A stretch of DNA of 20,835 nucleotides, from assembly GCA_015231815.1 (NCBI GenBank), contig JADGAW010000014.1, positions 1 to 20,835 on the forward strand, written 5' to 3'. The stretch comes from Nitrospinota bacterium. Its GTDB lineage: Bacteria; Nitrospinota_A; JADGAW01. Both the position numbers and the translations under genes were made by a program. Under the pieces are notes generated by a model. It saw only the letters and a program-made list of their open reading frames with translations. It searched no databases and had not been told where the DNA came from. This document shows positions 14,337 through 20,835 of this stretch, piece after piece. Position 1 is the stretch's first letter. Every line of letters starts with the position of its first letter.

Positions 14337-15671
14337 ATACCCTTCTTTTCCGAATTTTTTGTAAACGTAATCCTTACCCCATTCAACACCCGGTTGATCA
14401 AAGGCGTTGACGTTATAAAGTTTTCCTGCAAAAGCTGTCTGAATGGCAAATGTCATAAACAACTCTCCAACTTCCTCTTCGCAGATACTGTTAATCTTCA
14501 AGGTGAGGTTTGGACGATTATTTACTGTCAAGGCATGTTCAGTTCCCTCTTTTTCCGTTTTTATGAGTTGTTCAAATGTTTTTCCTACCAAGTAGCTGAG
14601 TGAGGACTCGTTTTCATAAACTTTGGGAATTGTAACATCGGTACCATAATCGTCGATTTCAATAAAAAAAGTAATTTTATCGTTTGGTCCTTCAACGTAA
14701 AGCTGTACTTGAGAATGTTGGTCTGTTGCTCCTAATGCCTTAACTGGGGTTTGTCCGGTGTAAACATCGTTTCCCTGTAAATCTTTTCGTTTCCCCAGAG
14801 ATTCTGCCCACATTTGACGAAACCAGTCAGCTATAGAGTAGAGTGCGTTTGCGTAGGGCATCATGACTAAAATTTTCTTGCCTTTTTTTACGTCTGCAAG
14901 ATAGCTAATGATTGCCAGAGAGTAGGCAATGTTAGTGTTGAGATTTGTTGTTGACGATTTTTCCACAGCAGTTGCAGCACCTTTGAGAAACCTTTTTATA
15001 TCAACACCAATAACTGCTGCAGGGAGAAGTCCGACAGGGGTGAAGATGGTAAATCTTCCACCAACACCGGGGTCAATGGGTAAGGTTTTAAGTCCGTCGG
15101 TCTTTGCAATTTTTCGTAAAGTACCGTTTTCCGGGTCAGTTGTCAAAATAAGATGGTGCTTCCAGTTCTCTCCAATTTCCTGCTTTAGAAGATTATAAAC
15201 AACCATAAACTGGCTCATTGTTTCAGAGGTACTTCCTGATTTTGTAATGACGTTAAAGCAGGTTTTTTTAAAATCAATTTCATTAAGAATTTCGGTGAAA
15301 TATCGTGGGTCTGAATTATCAGCTACAAATAATCGTGGTCCTCTGCGCTTTTCAGCAGACTTTAAATTATAAAAGGCATCATTGAGGGCGTTATGAATGG
15401 CAATTGGTCCTAATGCAGAACCGCCAATGCCCAGAATAACAAAATTATCGAAGTTTTTACGAATATGCTCCGCTGCTTTTAACGTTTCTTCAACACTATC
15501 TGTTTGGTAGGGGAGATTTAAAAAGGGCAGACTGTTTTCCTGCTTGCTTTTCATCAACCAGTCATGAATTTCCTCGGTTTTTTCTTTAAGGGCGTTTATT
15601 TCTGCCTCAGTGATTCCATGCTCACCACCGATTGTTGATTCTTTTACATTATCTGTTTTTAGTGTTGCCAT
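14334..15671 (-). CDS. pgi: Glucose-6-phosphate isomerase
   Basis: Interconverts glucose-6-phosphate and fructose-6-phosphate in glycolysis and gluconeogenesis. At 445 residues it is the shorter bacterial form (the E. coli type is about 550). Family signatures are FVILGIGGSALGPIA, VITKSGSTSETM (sugar-phosphate-binding SIS loop), GGRFTIFTPVGLLPAAV, ALGATDQHSQVQLYVEGP, and the C-terminal PGVEWGKDYVYK, which includes the conserved Lys region. GAGGAA lies seven bases before the ATG. It is the last gene of a three-gene - strand run, 23 bases after the DsbA-like gene. Its stop codon opens into a heptamer repeat. No convincing terminator follows. Confidence 0.96.
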   Translation of the reverse strand: MATLKTDNVKESTIGGEHGITEAEINALKEKTEEIHDWLMKSKQENSLPFLNLPYQTDSVEETLKAAEHIRKNFDNFVILGIGGSALGPIAIHNALNDAFYNLKSAEKRRGPRLFVADNSDPRYFTEILNEIDFKKTCFNVITKSGSTSETMSQFMVVYNLLKQEIGENWKHHLILTTDPENGTLRKIAKTDGLKTLPIDPGVGGRFTIFTPVGLLPAAVIGVDIKRFLKGAATAVEKSSTTNLNTNIAYSLAIISYLADVKKGKKILVMMPYANALYSIADWFRQMWAESLGKRKDLQGNDVYTGQTPVKALGATDQHSQVQLYVEGPNDKITFFIEIDDYGTDVTIPKVYENESSLSYLVGKTFEQLIKTEKEGTEHALTVNNRPNLTLKINSICEEEVGELFMTFAIQTAFAGKLYNVNAFDQPGVEWGKDYVYKKFGKEGY

Positions 15672-15694
15672 TGTTTTTCCTCGTATTAGGTTTT

Positions 15695-16501
15695 TTATGA
15701 GTTATCTTTTTCTTCAAGGAGTCTCTTGATTATTTTTTCAAATGCCGGGAGAGGATAGGCTCCACGGAGGGAAATCCCGTTAATAAGAAAACCTGGTGTT
15801 CCGGTTATATCAAATTTACTTGCTTCCTCCATGTCAGCATCAATAATTTTATTAACTGCATCTGATTTAATATCTTCAGCAAGTTTATTCATATCAAGTC
15901 CCAGTTTTTCACAAATTTCCTTGAACCATTCCTCACCTTTTGCAATGCTTCTATGATTTTCGAAAATAGTGTCATGAAACTGATATGCTTTTTCGGGTGA
16001 TTGCATGGCTATAGCTTCGAAATATTGGGAACTGAGCATCGCATGTTCATGAAAAGTGAGAGGAAGATGCTTGTAGATAAACCTCACTTTATTTTCATAC
16101 TTTGCCATAAGATCCTTGATGATTTCGTAACCTTTGGTGCAGTAAGGGCATTGAAAATCAGAGTACTCAACAATGGTGATAGGAGCATCTTTTGCTCCAC
16201 GAATTGCTCTTGACTCAGAAATCTCAGGCTTTTTAGGGTTTTTAAATTCTTTCTCCAGTTCCTCAAGTCTTTTCTTTTTTTCTTTCTCTGCCATAGCAAT
16301 TTGTGCCTTTTGACTTGCCTTCTCAATTGTTTCAATGAACTTTACCGGGTTGTCCTCAATCACCTTAAGTATGAGGTCAGGGTTTTTTGCAATTATTGTC
16401 TTAATTGCTTCCTCATCAACACCTGCACCTTTTTGCATATTGTCATCACATGAGGTAATAAAAAGCAATGAGACGACAATTGGTAATAAAAACTTTTTCA
16501 T
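15695..16501 (-). CDS. DsbA-family thioredoxin-fold lipoprotein
   Basis: A probable membrane-anchored periplasmic thiol-disulfide oxidoreductase of 268 residues. The N-terminus MKKFLLPIVVSLLFITSC is a lipoprotein signal with the lipidated Cys at 18 (lipobox ITSC is acceptable, not ideal). A charged helical stalk (about 28-90) precedes the thioredoxin fold, with active site CPYC at 118-121 (YSDFQCPYC) and the cis-Pro loop TGTPGFLI. The domain arrangement resembles DsbA-like oxidoreductases with a helical insertion (FHEHAMLSSQYFEAIAMQ). It might serve cytochrome or disulfide maturation; the substrate is unknown. AAGGAAAT precedes the ATG. It lies 37 bases after the HPr-fusion gene and 23 before pgi, so the three are likely co-transcribed. 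Confidence 0.9.
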   Translation of the reverse strand: MKKFLLPIVVSLLFITSCDDNMQKGAGVDEEAIKTIIAKNPDLILKVIEDNPVKFIETIEKASQKAQIAMAEKEKKKRLEELEKEFKNPKKPEISESRAIRGAKDAPITIVEYSDFQCPYCTKGYEIIKDLMAKYENKVRFIYKHLPLTFHEHAMLSSQYFEAIAMQSPEKAYQFHDTIFENHRSIAKGEEWFKEICEKLGLDMNKLAEDIKSDAVNKIIDADMEEASKFDITGTPGFLINGISLRGAYPLPAFEKIIKRLLEEKDNS

Positions 16502-16538
16502 TTGATTTCCTTAGTTGGGGTTATATGGTCTATGCAAA

Positions 16539-17840
16539 TTACAGGAAGTTCCGTGCAATTCGTATGTAATTAAGTTCAGGAGGAATACTGGAATCCTCAC
16601 AATAATTATGTTCAGCAAGGATTTTTAAGTCCTTCAGGACTTTCTCGTCTCCTTTAAATGTTACCGTTTTTAATCCTTTTTCAGCAATTTCACCACCAGC
16701 TTGTAAAAGCATCATGACTGATTTACAGCTATATTCCTCTCCATCAACAACCAAAAAGACATCAGTTCCGAATTCATTGACAATCAGGGAAATGTAGTGG
16801 GAAGGACGGGCATGAAAACCAATTGGTTGGGGAACAGGAAGTTCCATTGTAATTGGTTGTGAATAATAGGTGAGAATTTTCTCCGCTATTTCATTGCCAA
16901 TGTGGAGATATTTATGACAGAGATTCATGCCGAAATAGGCAAGGTGATGTAATAACTCATCTGTGTTAATTATGGCACTGATTTTTTCTTTTACTTCAGT
17001 ATTTCTGATTGTGGGTAAATGTCGTTCATAAAAATGGGAAAGCCAGGAAACAATTCCCAAAAGATACATGGGGACAGCAACAAAACCTCTCAGACGTTTT
17101 AAGTTCTTGTGGGTTTTTTCTTCACTGCTGCCTTTAACGTAAGTATCGTAATCTGATTGAACACCATGAAGAATATTTTGAAATTTTCGTGCTTTTTTTT
17201 CGTCAACCCGAAAAGGAATTAAGGTGTTTAAATCCTTGGGCTTAATTTTCTTTCCAAAGTTTTCCCGGTGTATTGATTTTGCAACTTTCCTGTACTTACT
17301 GGTTAACTCAAGAATTCGGTTAACAGCTAACTCAACATTGTCTTTTTCAATATTTTGTTCAAGCTTAAAATGGTTTTCATTTCCTTTAAAAAAGCGGTCA
17401 TCAACCTTACCTTGAGGGATTTTAACCTTAAGACGTTTTGCCTCTTCAAAGGCTTCCGTATAAAGTTTTTTCAGACATCCAATTGACCATTCATAGAAGT
17501 TATTGACACTTTCCTTGAAATTTTTCTCTCCATTAACGGTATCCTCAACCTTGTAAAGAGAAATTCGGTCAAAGATATGTTTGGTGGTGTACATTACATT
17601 GGTGAAGTTTCTAATGGAGGCAATTAACTCCGTTATGTAAACATATTTTTTATTGTTTCTGGCTCCGTAGTCATCAAGAAATATCTCCAGATGGAGAATT
17701 TCCTGCATGACCATCATGTCAAATTTCTGGGAAAAGGAGGTGTTGTTCTCAAGAATGTAATTGCCGATTGTAAAGAACGATTCAGCCTTTACTTCCAGGA
17801 GGCGGATGAATTTTAAATCATTTTCTTCTAAAGTATCCAT
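16539..17840 (-). CDS. HPr-domain fusion protein with unrecognised helical N-terminal region
   Basis: Residues about 333-415 form an HPr-type phosphocarrier domain: PVPQPIGFHARPSHYI holds the phosphorylatable His (H343), and CKSVMMLLQAGG holds the regulatory-type Ser (S374). The 31-residue gap equals that between His15 and Ser46 in classical HPr. The first roughly 330 residues are largely alpha-helical, charged, without membrane segments or a fold I can name. The protein is thus about five times the length of HPr, and no EI, EII or HPr kinase gene is in the window. With pgi in the same run, a role in signalling carbon or energy state is plausible but inferred. ATG 17840 is chosen over an in-frame TTG at 17846; neither has a clear Shine-Dalgarno. 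It is first in the run and divergent from the DUF2304 gene. Confidence 0.85.
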   Translation of the reverse strand: MDTLEENDLKFIRLLEVKAESFFTIGNYILENNTSFSQKFDMMVMQEILHLEIFLDDYGARNNKKYVYITELIASIRNFTNVMYTTKHIFDRISLYKVEDTVNGEKNFKESVNNFYEWSIGCLKKLYTEAFEEAKRLKVKIPQGKVDDRFFKGNENHFKLEQNIEKDNVELAVNRILELTSKYRKVAKSIHRENFGKKIKPKDLNTLIPFRVDEKKARKFQNILHGVQSDYDTYVKGSSEEKTHKNLKRLRGFVAVPMYLLGIVSWLSHFYERHLPTIRNTEVKEKISAIINTDELLHHLAYFGMNLCHKYLHIGNEIAEKILTYYSQPITMELPVPQPIGFHARPSHYISLIVNEFGTDVFLVVDGEEYSCKSVMMLLQAGGEIAEKGLKTVTFKGDEKVLKDLKILAEHNYCEDSSIPPELNYIRIARNFL

Positions 17841-17909
17841 AATCAATTAAAATAAAAACTTAATTTTACCAGTAATCTGCTTAACTTATTGTAACGGGAG
17901 GATAAATAA

Positions 17910-18269
17910 ATGCCATTGGAACAATATATTTTTTCAATGCTTATAAGTCTTGTGGTAATTGTTGTGATTTTTGAACTTGTAAGACAGCGAAAACTAAAAG
18001 AAGAATTCTCTGTACTTTGGGTGTTTATCGGTATTGGTATTTTATTTTTCGCCAATGGATACGATACGGTGGTGGAAATTACGACCCTTGTCGGAGCTAC
18101 AACTTCAACAACAATTGTTTTTATCTTTGCGATTTTAGTTTTGCTTGCAATGAACCTGCACTTTTCTATAAGAATTTCCCAGATGTCCAATCATATAAAA
18201 AACCTCACACAGGAAATTGCCCTGCTTCGTGTTGAAGAACAAGAACAAGCAAAAGAAGATAAAAGTTAG
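17910..18269 (+). CDS. DUF2304-family small membrane protein
   Basis: A 119-residue integral membrane protein with three hydrophobic segments (about 6-23, 33-49, 63-84), followed by a cytoplasmic coiled-coil tail (about 88-115, ISQMSNHIKNLTQEIALLRVEEQEQ). The segment order and the basic loop RQRKLKEEFSVLWVFIG match the DUF2304 family as I know it. Such genes often accompany glycosyltransferases of surface-polysaccharide pathways, but none is next to it here. A strong ribosome binding site (GGGAGGA, 17896-17902) supports the start. The stop codon TAG lies in a heptamer repeat that continues into the gap. It is divergent from the HPr-fusion gene and convergent with the nitroreductase. Confidence 0.85.
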   Translation: MPLEQYIFSMLISLVVIVVIFELVRQRKLKEEFSVLWVFIGIGILFFANGYDTVVEITTLVGATTSTTIVFIFAILVLLAMNLHFSIRISQMSNHIKNLTQEIALLRVEEQEQAKEDKS

Positions 18270-18325
18270 AAGGTTGAAAGGGTAGATGGGTAAAACGGTA
18301 AAAGAGTGTGGCGTTAAAAGGGGAG
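18262..18325 (+). repeat. Degenerate heptamer repeat at the 3' end of the DUF2304 gene
   Basis: Starting at the stop codon, the sequence runs AGTTAGA, AGGTTGA, AAGGGTA, GATGGGT, AAAACGG, TAAAAGA and GTGTGGC, decaying with distance. It covers most of the gap to the convergent nitroreductase gene. It is the longest of the heptamer tracts here and shares AGTTAGAAGGTT with the folC and pgi copies. Confidence 0.6.
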
Positions 18326-18370
18326 ATACAAATGGGGAAAAAGGTAAAATATCCTCACTCAATAATCTTT

Positions 18371-18883
18371 CTACCTGAATTCAACTTTTTGATAATCAAG
18401 TTCATTCTCAGGAACACCCTGTTTCTCCTCATCAGGATACCCAATCCCAATAATTGATTCAATCCTGAAGTTTTCAGGCAATTTTAAAATTGAACGAACA
18501 TATTCCTCTGATGCTGTTGTGTTGTTATGTTTTCTTTTTCTTATTTGTCCCCAACAACTGGAAAGTCCAAGGGATTGTGCCTGTAACTGTAATATTATTG
18601 AGGCAATAGAGCAATCCTCCACCCAAACATCTGTTTCTTCTTCATTACCGCAGACAACGACTGCAAGAGGGGAGCTATTGAGAAACGCTGTGCCTTTGGT
18701 TTTTGACAGGGCAAGTTTTTGAATTGTTTCTTTGTCCTGAATAAAAATGAATTTCCACGCTTTTTTGTTTCTGGAGGTAGGAGACCGTACCGCTGCTTCA
18801 GATAAAAGTTTTATCTTCTCATTCTCAATTGTTGTTTCTTTAAATTTACGAATACTTCTTCTTTGCCGCAATAATTCAATCAT
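18371..18883 (-). CDS. Nitroreductase-family FMN oxidoreductase
   Basis: A 170-residue flavoprotein of the nitroreductase family, which uses NAD(P)H to reduce nitro, quinone or related substrates; the physiological substrate is unknown. The FMN-phosphate-binding start is RQRRSIRKF (residues 6-13). Other family features are SEAAVRSPTSRNKKAWKFI, DCSIASIILQLQAQSLGLSSCW, and the C-terminal IIGIGYPDEEK. Length is typical of the small form. AAGGGAAAG precedes the ATG at suitable spacing. It stands alone on the - strand, convergent with the DUF2304 gene. Confidence 0.93.
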   Translation of the reverse strand: MIELLRQRRSIRKFKETTIENEKIKLLSEAAVRSPTSRNKKAWKFIFIQDKETIQKLALSKTKGTAFLNSSPLAVVVCGNEEETDVWVEDCSIASIILQLQAQSLGLSSCWGQIRKRKHNNTTASEEYVRSILKLPENFRIESIIGIGYPDEEKQGVPENELDYQKVEFR

Positions 18884-18969
18884 ATTTCTTTCCCTTAAAG
18901 TAAAAAGGGAGCTATTTTATACGACATAGGGTAAATGGTGGCAATTGAAAAATTGTGGAAAGGGAGAAT

Positions 18970-19317
18970 TTATTGATTCTCAAGAGACGTTTTTCGCAGG
19001 TCGCTGTAGGATTTTTCCTGAGTGAGTTTCATAAAACTTTCGCTCAGAGATTCTATTCCTTCATGAGCCATCGTCCAAAGCTCAAAAATCTTCTTATACT
19101 CCTCAAAAGTAATGTTCAACTCATACCTGTTTACCTTTCTGAACTCCTTGTAGCTCATTCGGTATTTTTCCCGAAGTTGCGTGTTAATTTCCATATAGGT
19201 TGAGAGTCTTTTGAGCATTTCCCGGGAGATCTGACCTGAAACATTATCTACTTTTTGTTTTTTTTCTTCTGCTGAGAGATTAAAAAAACTTCCAAATGCT
19301 GCTTGTAAATCTGACAT
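18970..19317 (-). CDS. Small helical protein of unknown function
   Basis: I do not recognise this 115-residue protein. It is charged and almost entirely helical in appearance, with no membrane segment, no Cys, and a Lys/Glu-rich character. The central block EYKKIFELWTMAHEGIESLSESFMKLTQE and the paired-looking stretches MSYKEFRKVNRYEL and ITFEEYKKIFEL suggest a compact helical bundle. A good ribosome binding site (AAGGAT, seven bases before the ATG) and proper spacing to its neighbours support it as a real gene. It is a single - strand gene downstream of no obvious partner, and the structured element at 19385-19590 lies upstream on the opposite strand. Confidence 0.7.
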   Translation of the reverse strand: MSDLQAAFGSFFNLSAEEKKQKVDNVSGQISREMLKRLSTYMEINTQLREKYRMSYKEFRKVNRYELNITFEEYKKIFELWTMAHEGIESLSESFMKLTQEKSYSDLRKTSLENQ

Positions 19318-19360
19318 GGCGGTATCCTTTATATTTTTTTAATATTTTACCTTCTTACGC

Positions 19361-19366
19361 TAAAAT
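19361..19366 (+). promoter_or_regulatory. Possible -10 element before the structured element
   Basis: TAAAAT lies 19 bases before the 5' arm of the outermost helix at 19385. It would suit transcription starting near 19373. No clear -35 is visible, so this is weak. Confidence 0.25.
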
Positions 19367-19384
19367 TTATTCGAGTGTCTGAAA

Positions 19385-19590
19385 CTTGAGAAATAGAGAT
19401 AAAAACCAATTAACTCTTGAGAGCATTGATGGGTAAGTTTTGAACGGATTTTCATCTGAACAGCGACTTCACCAAGAGGTGAAGGTGCTGTTCAGTTGAC
19501 CTCGGAAGAAATGGCTGCCTCAAAGCCTTTTCTGAGAATGAGTTCAAAGTTTGTCCCATCAATTATCAGATTCTATCTCTATTTTTCAGG
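19385..19590 (+). ncRNA. Structured RNA or palindromic repeat element, copy 1
   Basis: About 206 nt that fold by eye into five helices. P1: 19385-19401 with 19574-19590 (17 bp, 11 of them perfect). P2: ATTGATGGG 19425-19433 with 19555-19563. P3: 19435-19445 with 19542-19552. P4: a hairpin of CTGAACAGC/GCTGTTCAG (19456-19464, 19487-19495) plus CTTCACC/GGTGAAG (19467-19473, 19478-19484) around loop AAGA. P5: CTCGGAA 19501-19507 with TTCTGAG 19530-19536, and GGCT/AGCC inside it. A long closing rod, an unpaired 10-nt 5' strand opposite a hairpin-bearing 3' strand, and an apical stem is the general plan of 6S RNA, and the size fits. No 6S sequence signature could be confirmed. The ends also read as 17-bp terminal inverted repeats with AAA on both flanks, so a MITE-like repeat is the alternative. 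The element fills most of the 303-base gap before the methyltransferase gene. Confidence 0.5.
19391..19423 (+). repeat. 33-bp direct repeat, copy 1 (5' part of the structured element)
   Basis: Matches 20803-20835 at 30 of 33 positions, including an unbroken identical run of 17 bases (ATAAAAACCAATTAACT) that is unpaired in the proposed fold. Same orientation as copy 2. Confidence 0.85.
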
Positions 19591-19620
19591 AAACACCCTA
19601 ACTTTAATAAGGTCAAAAAA

Positions 19621-20262
19621 ATGTTACCGTGCCGTATTTGCAATAGTCATTCCTCTTTGTATTATAAAAATATTCGTTCATTTTACCGTTGCCCGGAATG
19701 TTCCCTTATCTTTACCAATGAAACCGTTAGTTCTGAAGAACAGGAAAAACATTACAAGGGACAATGGAAGGGAGATAATCAGGAGTTTTGGGAAGGTCAG
19801 GCAACAGCTTTAAGTCATGTAATCCATAAGAATCATGAACCGAAAAAAATCCTTGATTTTGGGGCTGGTACTGGTGATTTGACCAAAGAACTCATAAAAA
19901 GAGGGTACGATGTTACTCCAGTGGAACCAATGGTTAACGGCTATTTAAAAGACCAGAAATTTGACGCTTTGTTTAACACGGTGGTAAGTCTGGAGGTAAT
20001 TGAACATTTACCGAATATGTGGCAGGAATTAAGTGAAATAGAAAAAGTGTTGACTCAGGACGGTATTATGGCCTTCTCAACCTTACTGACTAATAACTTT
20101 ATTGACCTTCCAGACTCAGTGGCTCATTTTGAAAAATGGTGGTATAAAGACGACCTCACCCATGTAAGTTTTTTTTGCAACAAGGCACTTTTTAAAATAG
20201 CTTCACTCTCGAACTACAATGTTGAGATATATGGAAACCAACTTTTTGTTTTACGAAGATAG
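19621..20262 (+). CDS. Zinc-ribbon class I SAM-dependent methyltransferase
   Basis: A 213-residue predicted methyltransferase of unknown substrate. The N-terminus has a four-Cys zinc-ribbon-like motif (C4, C7, C24, C27: CRIC then CPEC), followed by the Rossmann core with motif I ILDFGAGTGDLT, then VTPVEPM, and SLEVIEHLPN as the post-II segment. The C-terminal WWYKDDLTHVSFFC resembles the D-x-T-H-x-x-F motif of the sugar or small-molecule methyltransferase group that carries such zinc ribbons; that resemblance is from memory. AAGG at 19609-19612 precedes the ATG. It is a single + strand gene beginning 30 bases after the structured element, so its 5' leader may include that element. Confidence 0.87.
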   Translation: MLPCRICNSHSSLYYKNIRSFYRCPECSLIFTNETVSSEEQEKHYKGQWKGDNQEFWEGQATALSHVIHKNHEPKKILDFGAGTGDLTKELIKRGYDVTPVEPMVNGYLKDQKFDALFNTVVSLEVIEHLPNMWQELSEIEKVLTQDGIMAFSTLLTNNFIDLPDSVAHFEKWWYKDDLTHVSFFCNKALFKIASLSNYNVEIYGNQLFVLRR

Positions 20263-20300
20263 ATAATTAAAGAAGTTGAGTGCAGTAATAACAGTAATGT

Positions 20301-20333
20301 AGAGAATATCTTTTCCTTAAGGAAATGTTCTCT
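20301..20333. other. Hairpin between the convergent methyltransferase and unknown gene
   Basis: AGAGAA (20301-20306) pairs with TTCTCT (20328-20333), enclosing a perfect palindrome TTTCCTTAAGGAAA (20312-20325). There is no T-run on either side, so it is not a standard intrinsic terminator, but its place between converging genes would suit a transcript-end or stability structure. Apart from this hairpin I see nothing in the gap 20263-20408. Confidence 0.45.
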
Positions 20334-20408
20334 CGTATCTCTTGAGGAAAAATAACAAGTAAGTTGTGGCGGTAGAAATTAACTGCTTTAAAAAACTATT
20401 TGTTTTTC

Positions 20409-20729
20409 TCATAACCCAAATTTTTTGTAAATTTCTTCCATATCTGATGCCTCGGCCAAACTAATTTCTTCAAAGAATGGGTCTAATTCCTTCCAGATTT
20501 TTTTACAGGTTGCTGGCCACCTCATATCAGTAACGATGACAGTAAAAGTTAAGGTTGTTTCATCCCAGCTGCCTTGAAGTTTGACCCGAGAAACCTGAGT
20601 GTCAACTTGCCAGGGATTATCTCCGGTTACCTCGTAACCTTTTCTTTTCATTGCTTCTATTACCGCATTGATTTTTACCTTATCAATGTTTTCGTAGCTG
20701 TGTGCAGGTTCGCATAAACTTTTAGGCAT
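20409..20729 (-). CDS. Small protein of unknown function
   Basis: I do not recognise this 106-residue protein. It has no signal peptide or membrane segment. The middle looks like an alpha/beta fold: a helix (NIDKVKINAVIEAMKRKGYEV), then strands (VDTQVSRVKLQG and TLTFTVIVTDM), then a helix rich in acidic residues near the end. The pattern of a helix followed by several strands around the conserved-looking W residues (NPWQVDTQ, GSWDETTL, MRWPATC) resembles small ligand- or protein-binding domains, without a firm match. A modest ribosome binding site (GAAGAG, about six bases before the ATG) supports the start. It converges with the methyltransferase gene. Confidence 0.65.
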   Translation of the reverse strand: MPKSLCEPAHSYENIDKVKINAVIEAMKRKGYEVTGDNPWQVDTQVSRVKLQGSWDETTLTFTVIVTDMRWPATCKKIWKELDPFFEEISLAEASDMEEIYKKFGL

Positions 20730-20802
20730 TTTACTCTTCGTTAATCTTAAATCTTGTTGGGCAGAATCTATTCATCACTTCTCAGTTTAAAAATTGACTG
20801 AA

Positions 20803-20835
20803 AAATAGATATAAAAACCAATTAACTTTTGAGAC
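20803..20835 (+). repeat. 33-bp direct repeat, copy 2 (start of a second structured element, cut by the window end)
   Basis: Identical to 19391-19423 except at three positions (8, 26 and 33 of the repeat). The preceding CTGA at 20798-20801 also echoes the outer end of the copy 1 inverted repeat (the - strand of 19585-19590 reads CCTGAA). The window ends before the rest can be read, so whether the full element is repeated is unknown. Confidence 0.8.

Noticed and set aside
19456..19536. Signal recognition particle RNA, because of GGTGCTGTTCAG and a CTCGGAAG segment
   Set aside because: The required GGUCCGGAAGGAAGCAGCC-type core is not there and the pairing differs.
19391..20835. CRISPR repeats, from the 33-bp direct repeat
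   Set aside because: Only two copies 1.4 kb apart with genes between them and no cas genes; not an array.

Overview
The window is an AT-rich stretch from a diderm (Gram-negative-type) bacterium. A lipoprotein DsbA-like thiol oxidoreductase and a secreted c-type cytochrome point to a periplasm. The single-domain ArgA-type acetyltransferase, the Fe-S aldo/keto reductase and the non-canonical chemosensory cluster would suit an anaerobic or microaerobic lineage such as Nitrospirota, Deferribacterota or Desulfobacterota, but nothing here fixes the phylum. No rRNA, tRNA, CRISPR array, transposase or phage gene was seen.

Region 1 (1-9470, + strand) is a chemosensory cluster: a CheW, a second divergent CheW-like protein, a periplasmic cytochrome P460-like monohaem protein set between two terminators, a methyl-accepting receptor, CheB, a CheR with a TPR tail, a hybrid CheA with two HPt domains and a C-terminal receiver, and a stand-alone CheY-like regulator. 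All core signalling steps are present: sensing, coupling, kinase, methylation, demethylation and phosphoryl sink. The receptor tip and the CheA layout resemble Frz/alternative-function systems more than a textbook flagellar system, and no flagellar gene is in view.

Region 2 (9483-12904, - strand) is a tight housekeeping run: Fe-S aldo/keto reductase, ArgA-like N-acetylglutamate synthase, another GNAT acetyltransferase, and FolC. A divergent promoter region separates it from a + strand AAA ATPase/DUF4143 gene (13030-14181).

Region 3 (14334-17840, - strand) reads HPr-domain fusion, DsbA-like lipoprotein, glucose-6-phosphate isomerase. The fusion has an HPr domain with canonical His and Ser positions behind about 330 residues of unrecognised helical protein. 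Divergent from it is a DUF2304 membrane protein.

Region 4 (18371-20835) holds a nitroreductase, two small proteins of unknown function and a short zinc-ribbon SAM methyltransferase. Its notable element is at 19385-19590: about 206 nt that fold on paper into five nested or branched helices. The first 33 nt recur (30/33) at 20803-20835, where the window ends. It is either a 6S-like structured RNA present in two copies or a palindromic MITE-like repeat.

Degenerate heptamer repeats (GTTAGAA-like) sit at or over the stop codons of several genes, always in the sense orientation of the gene they end.
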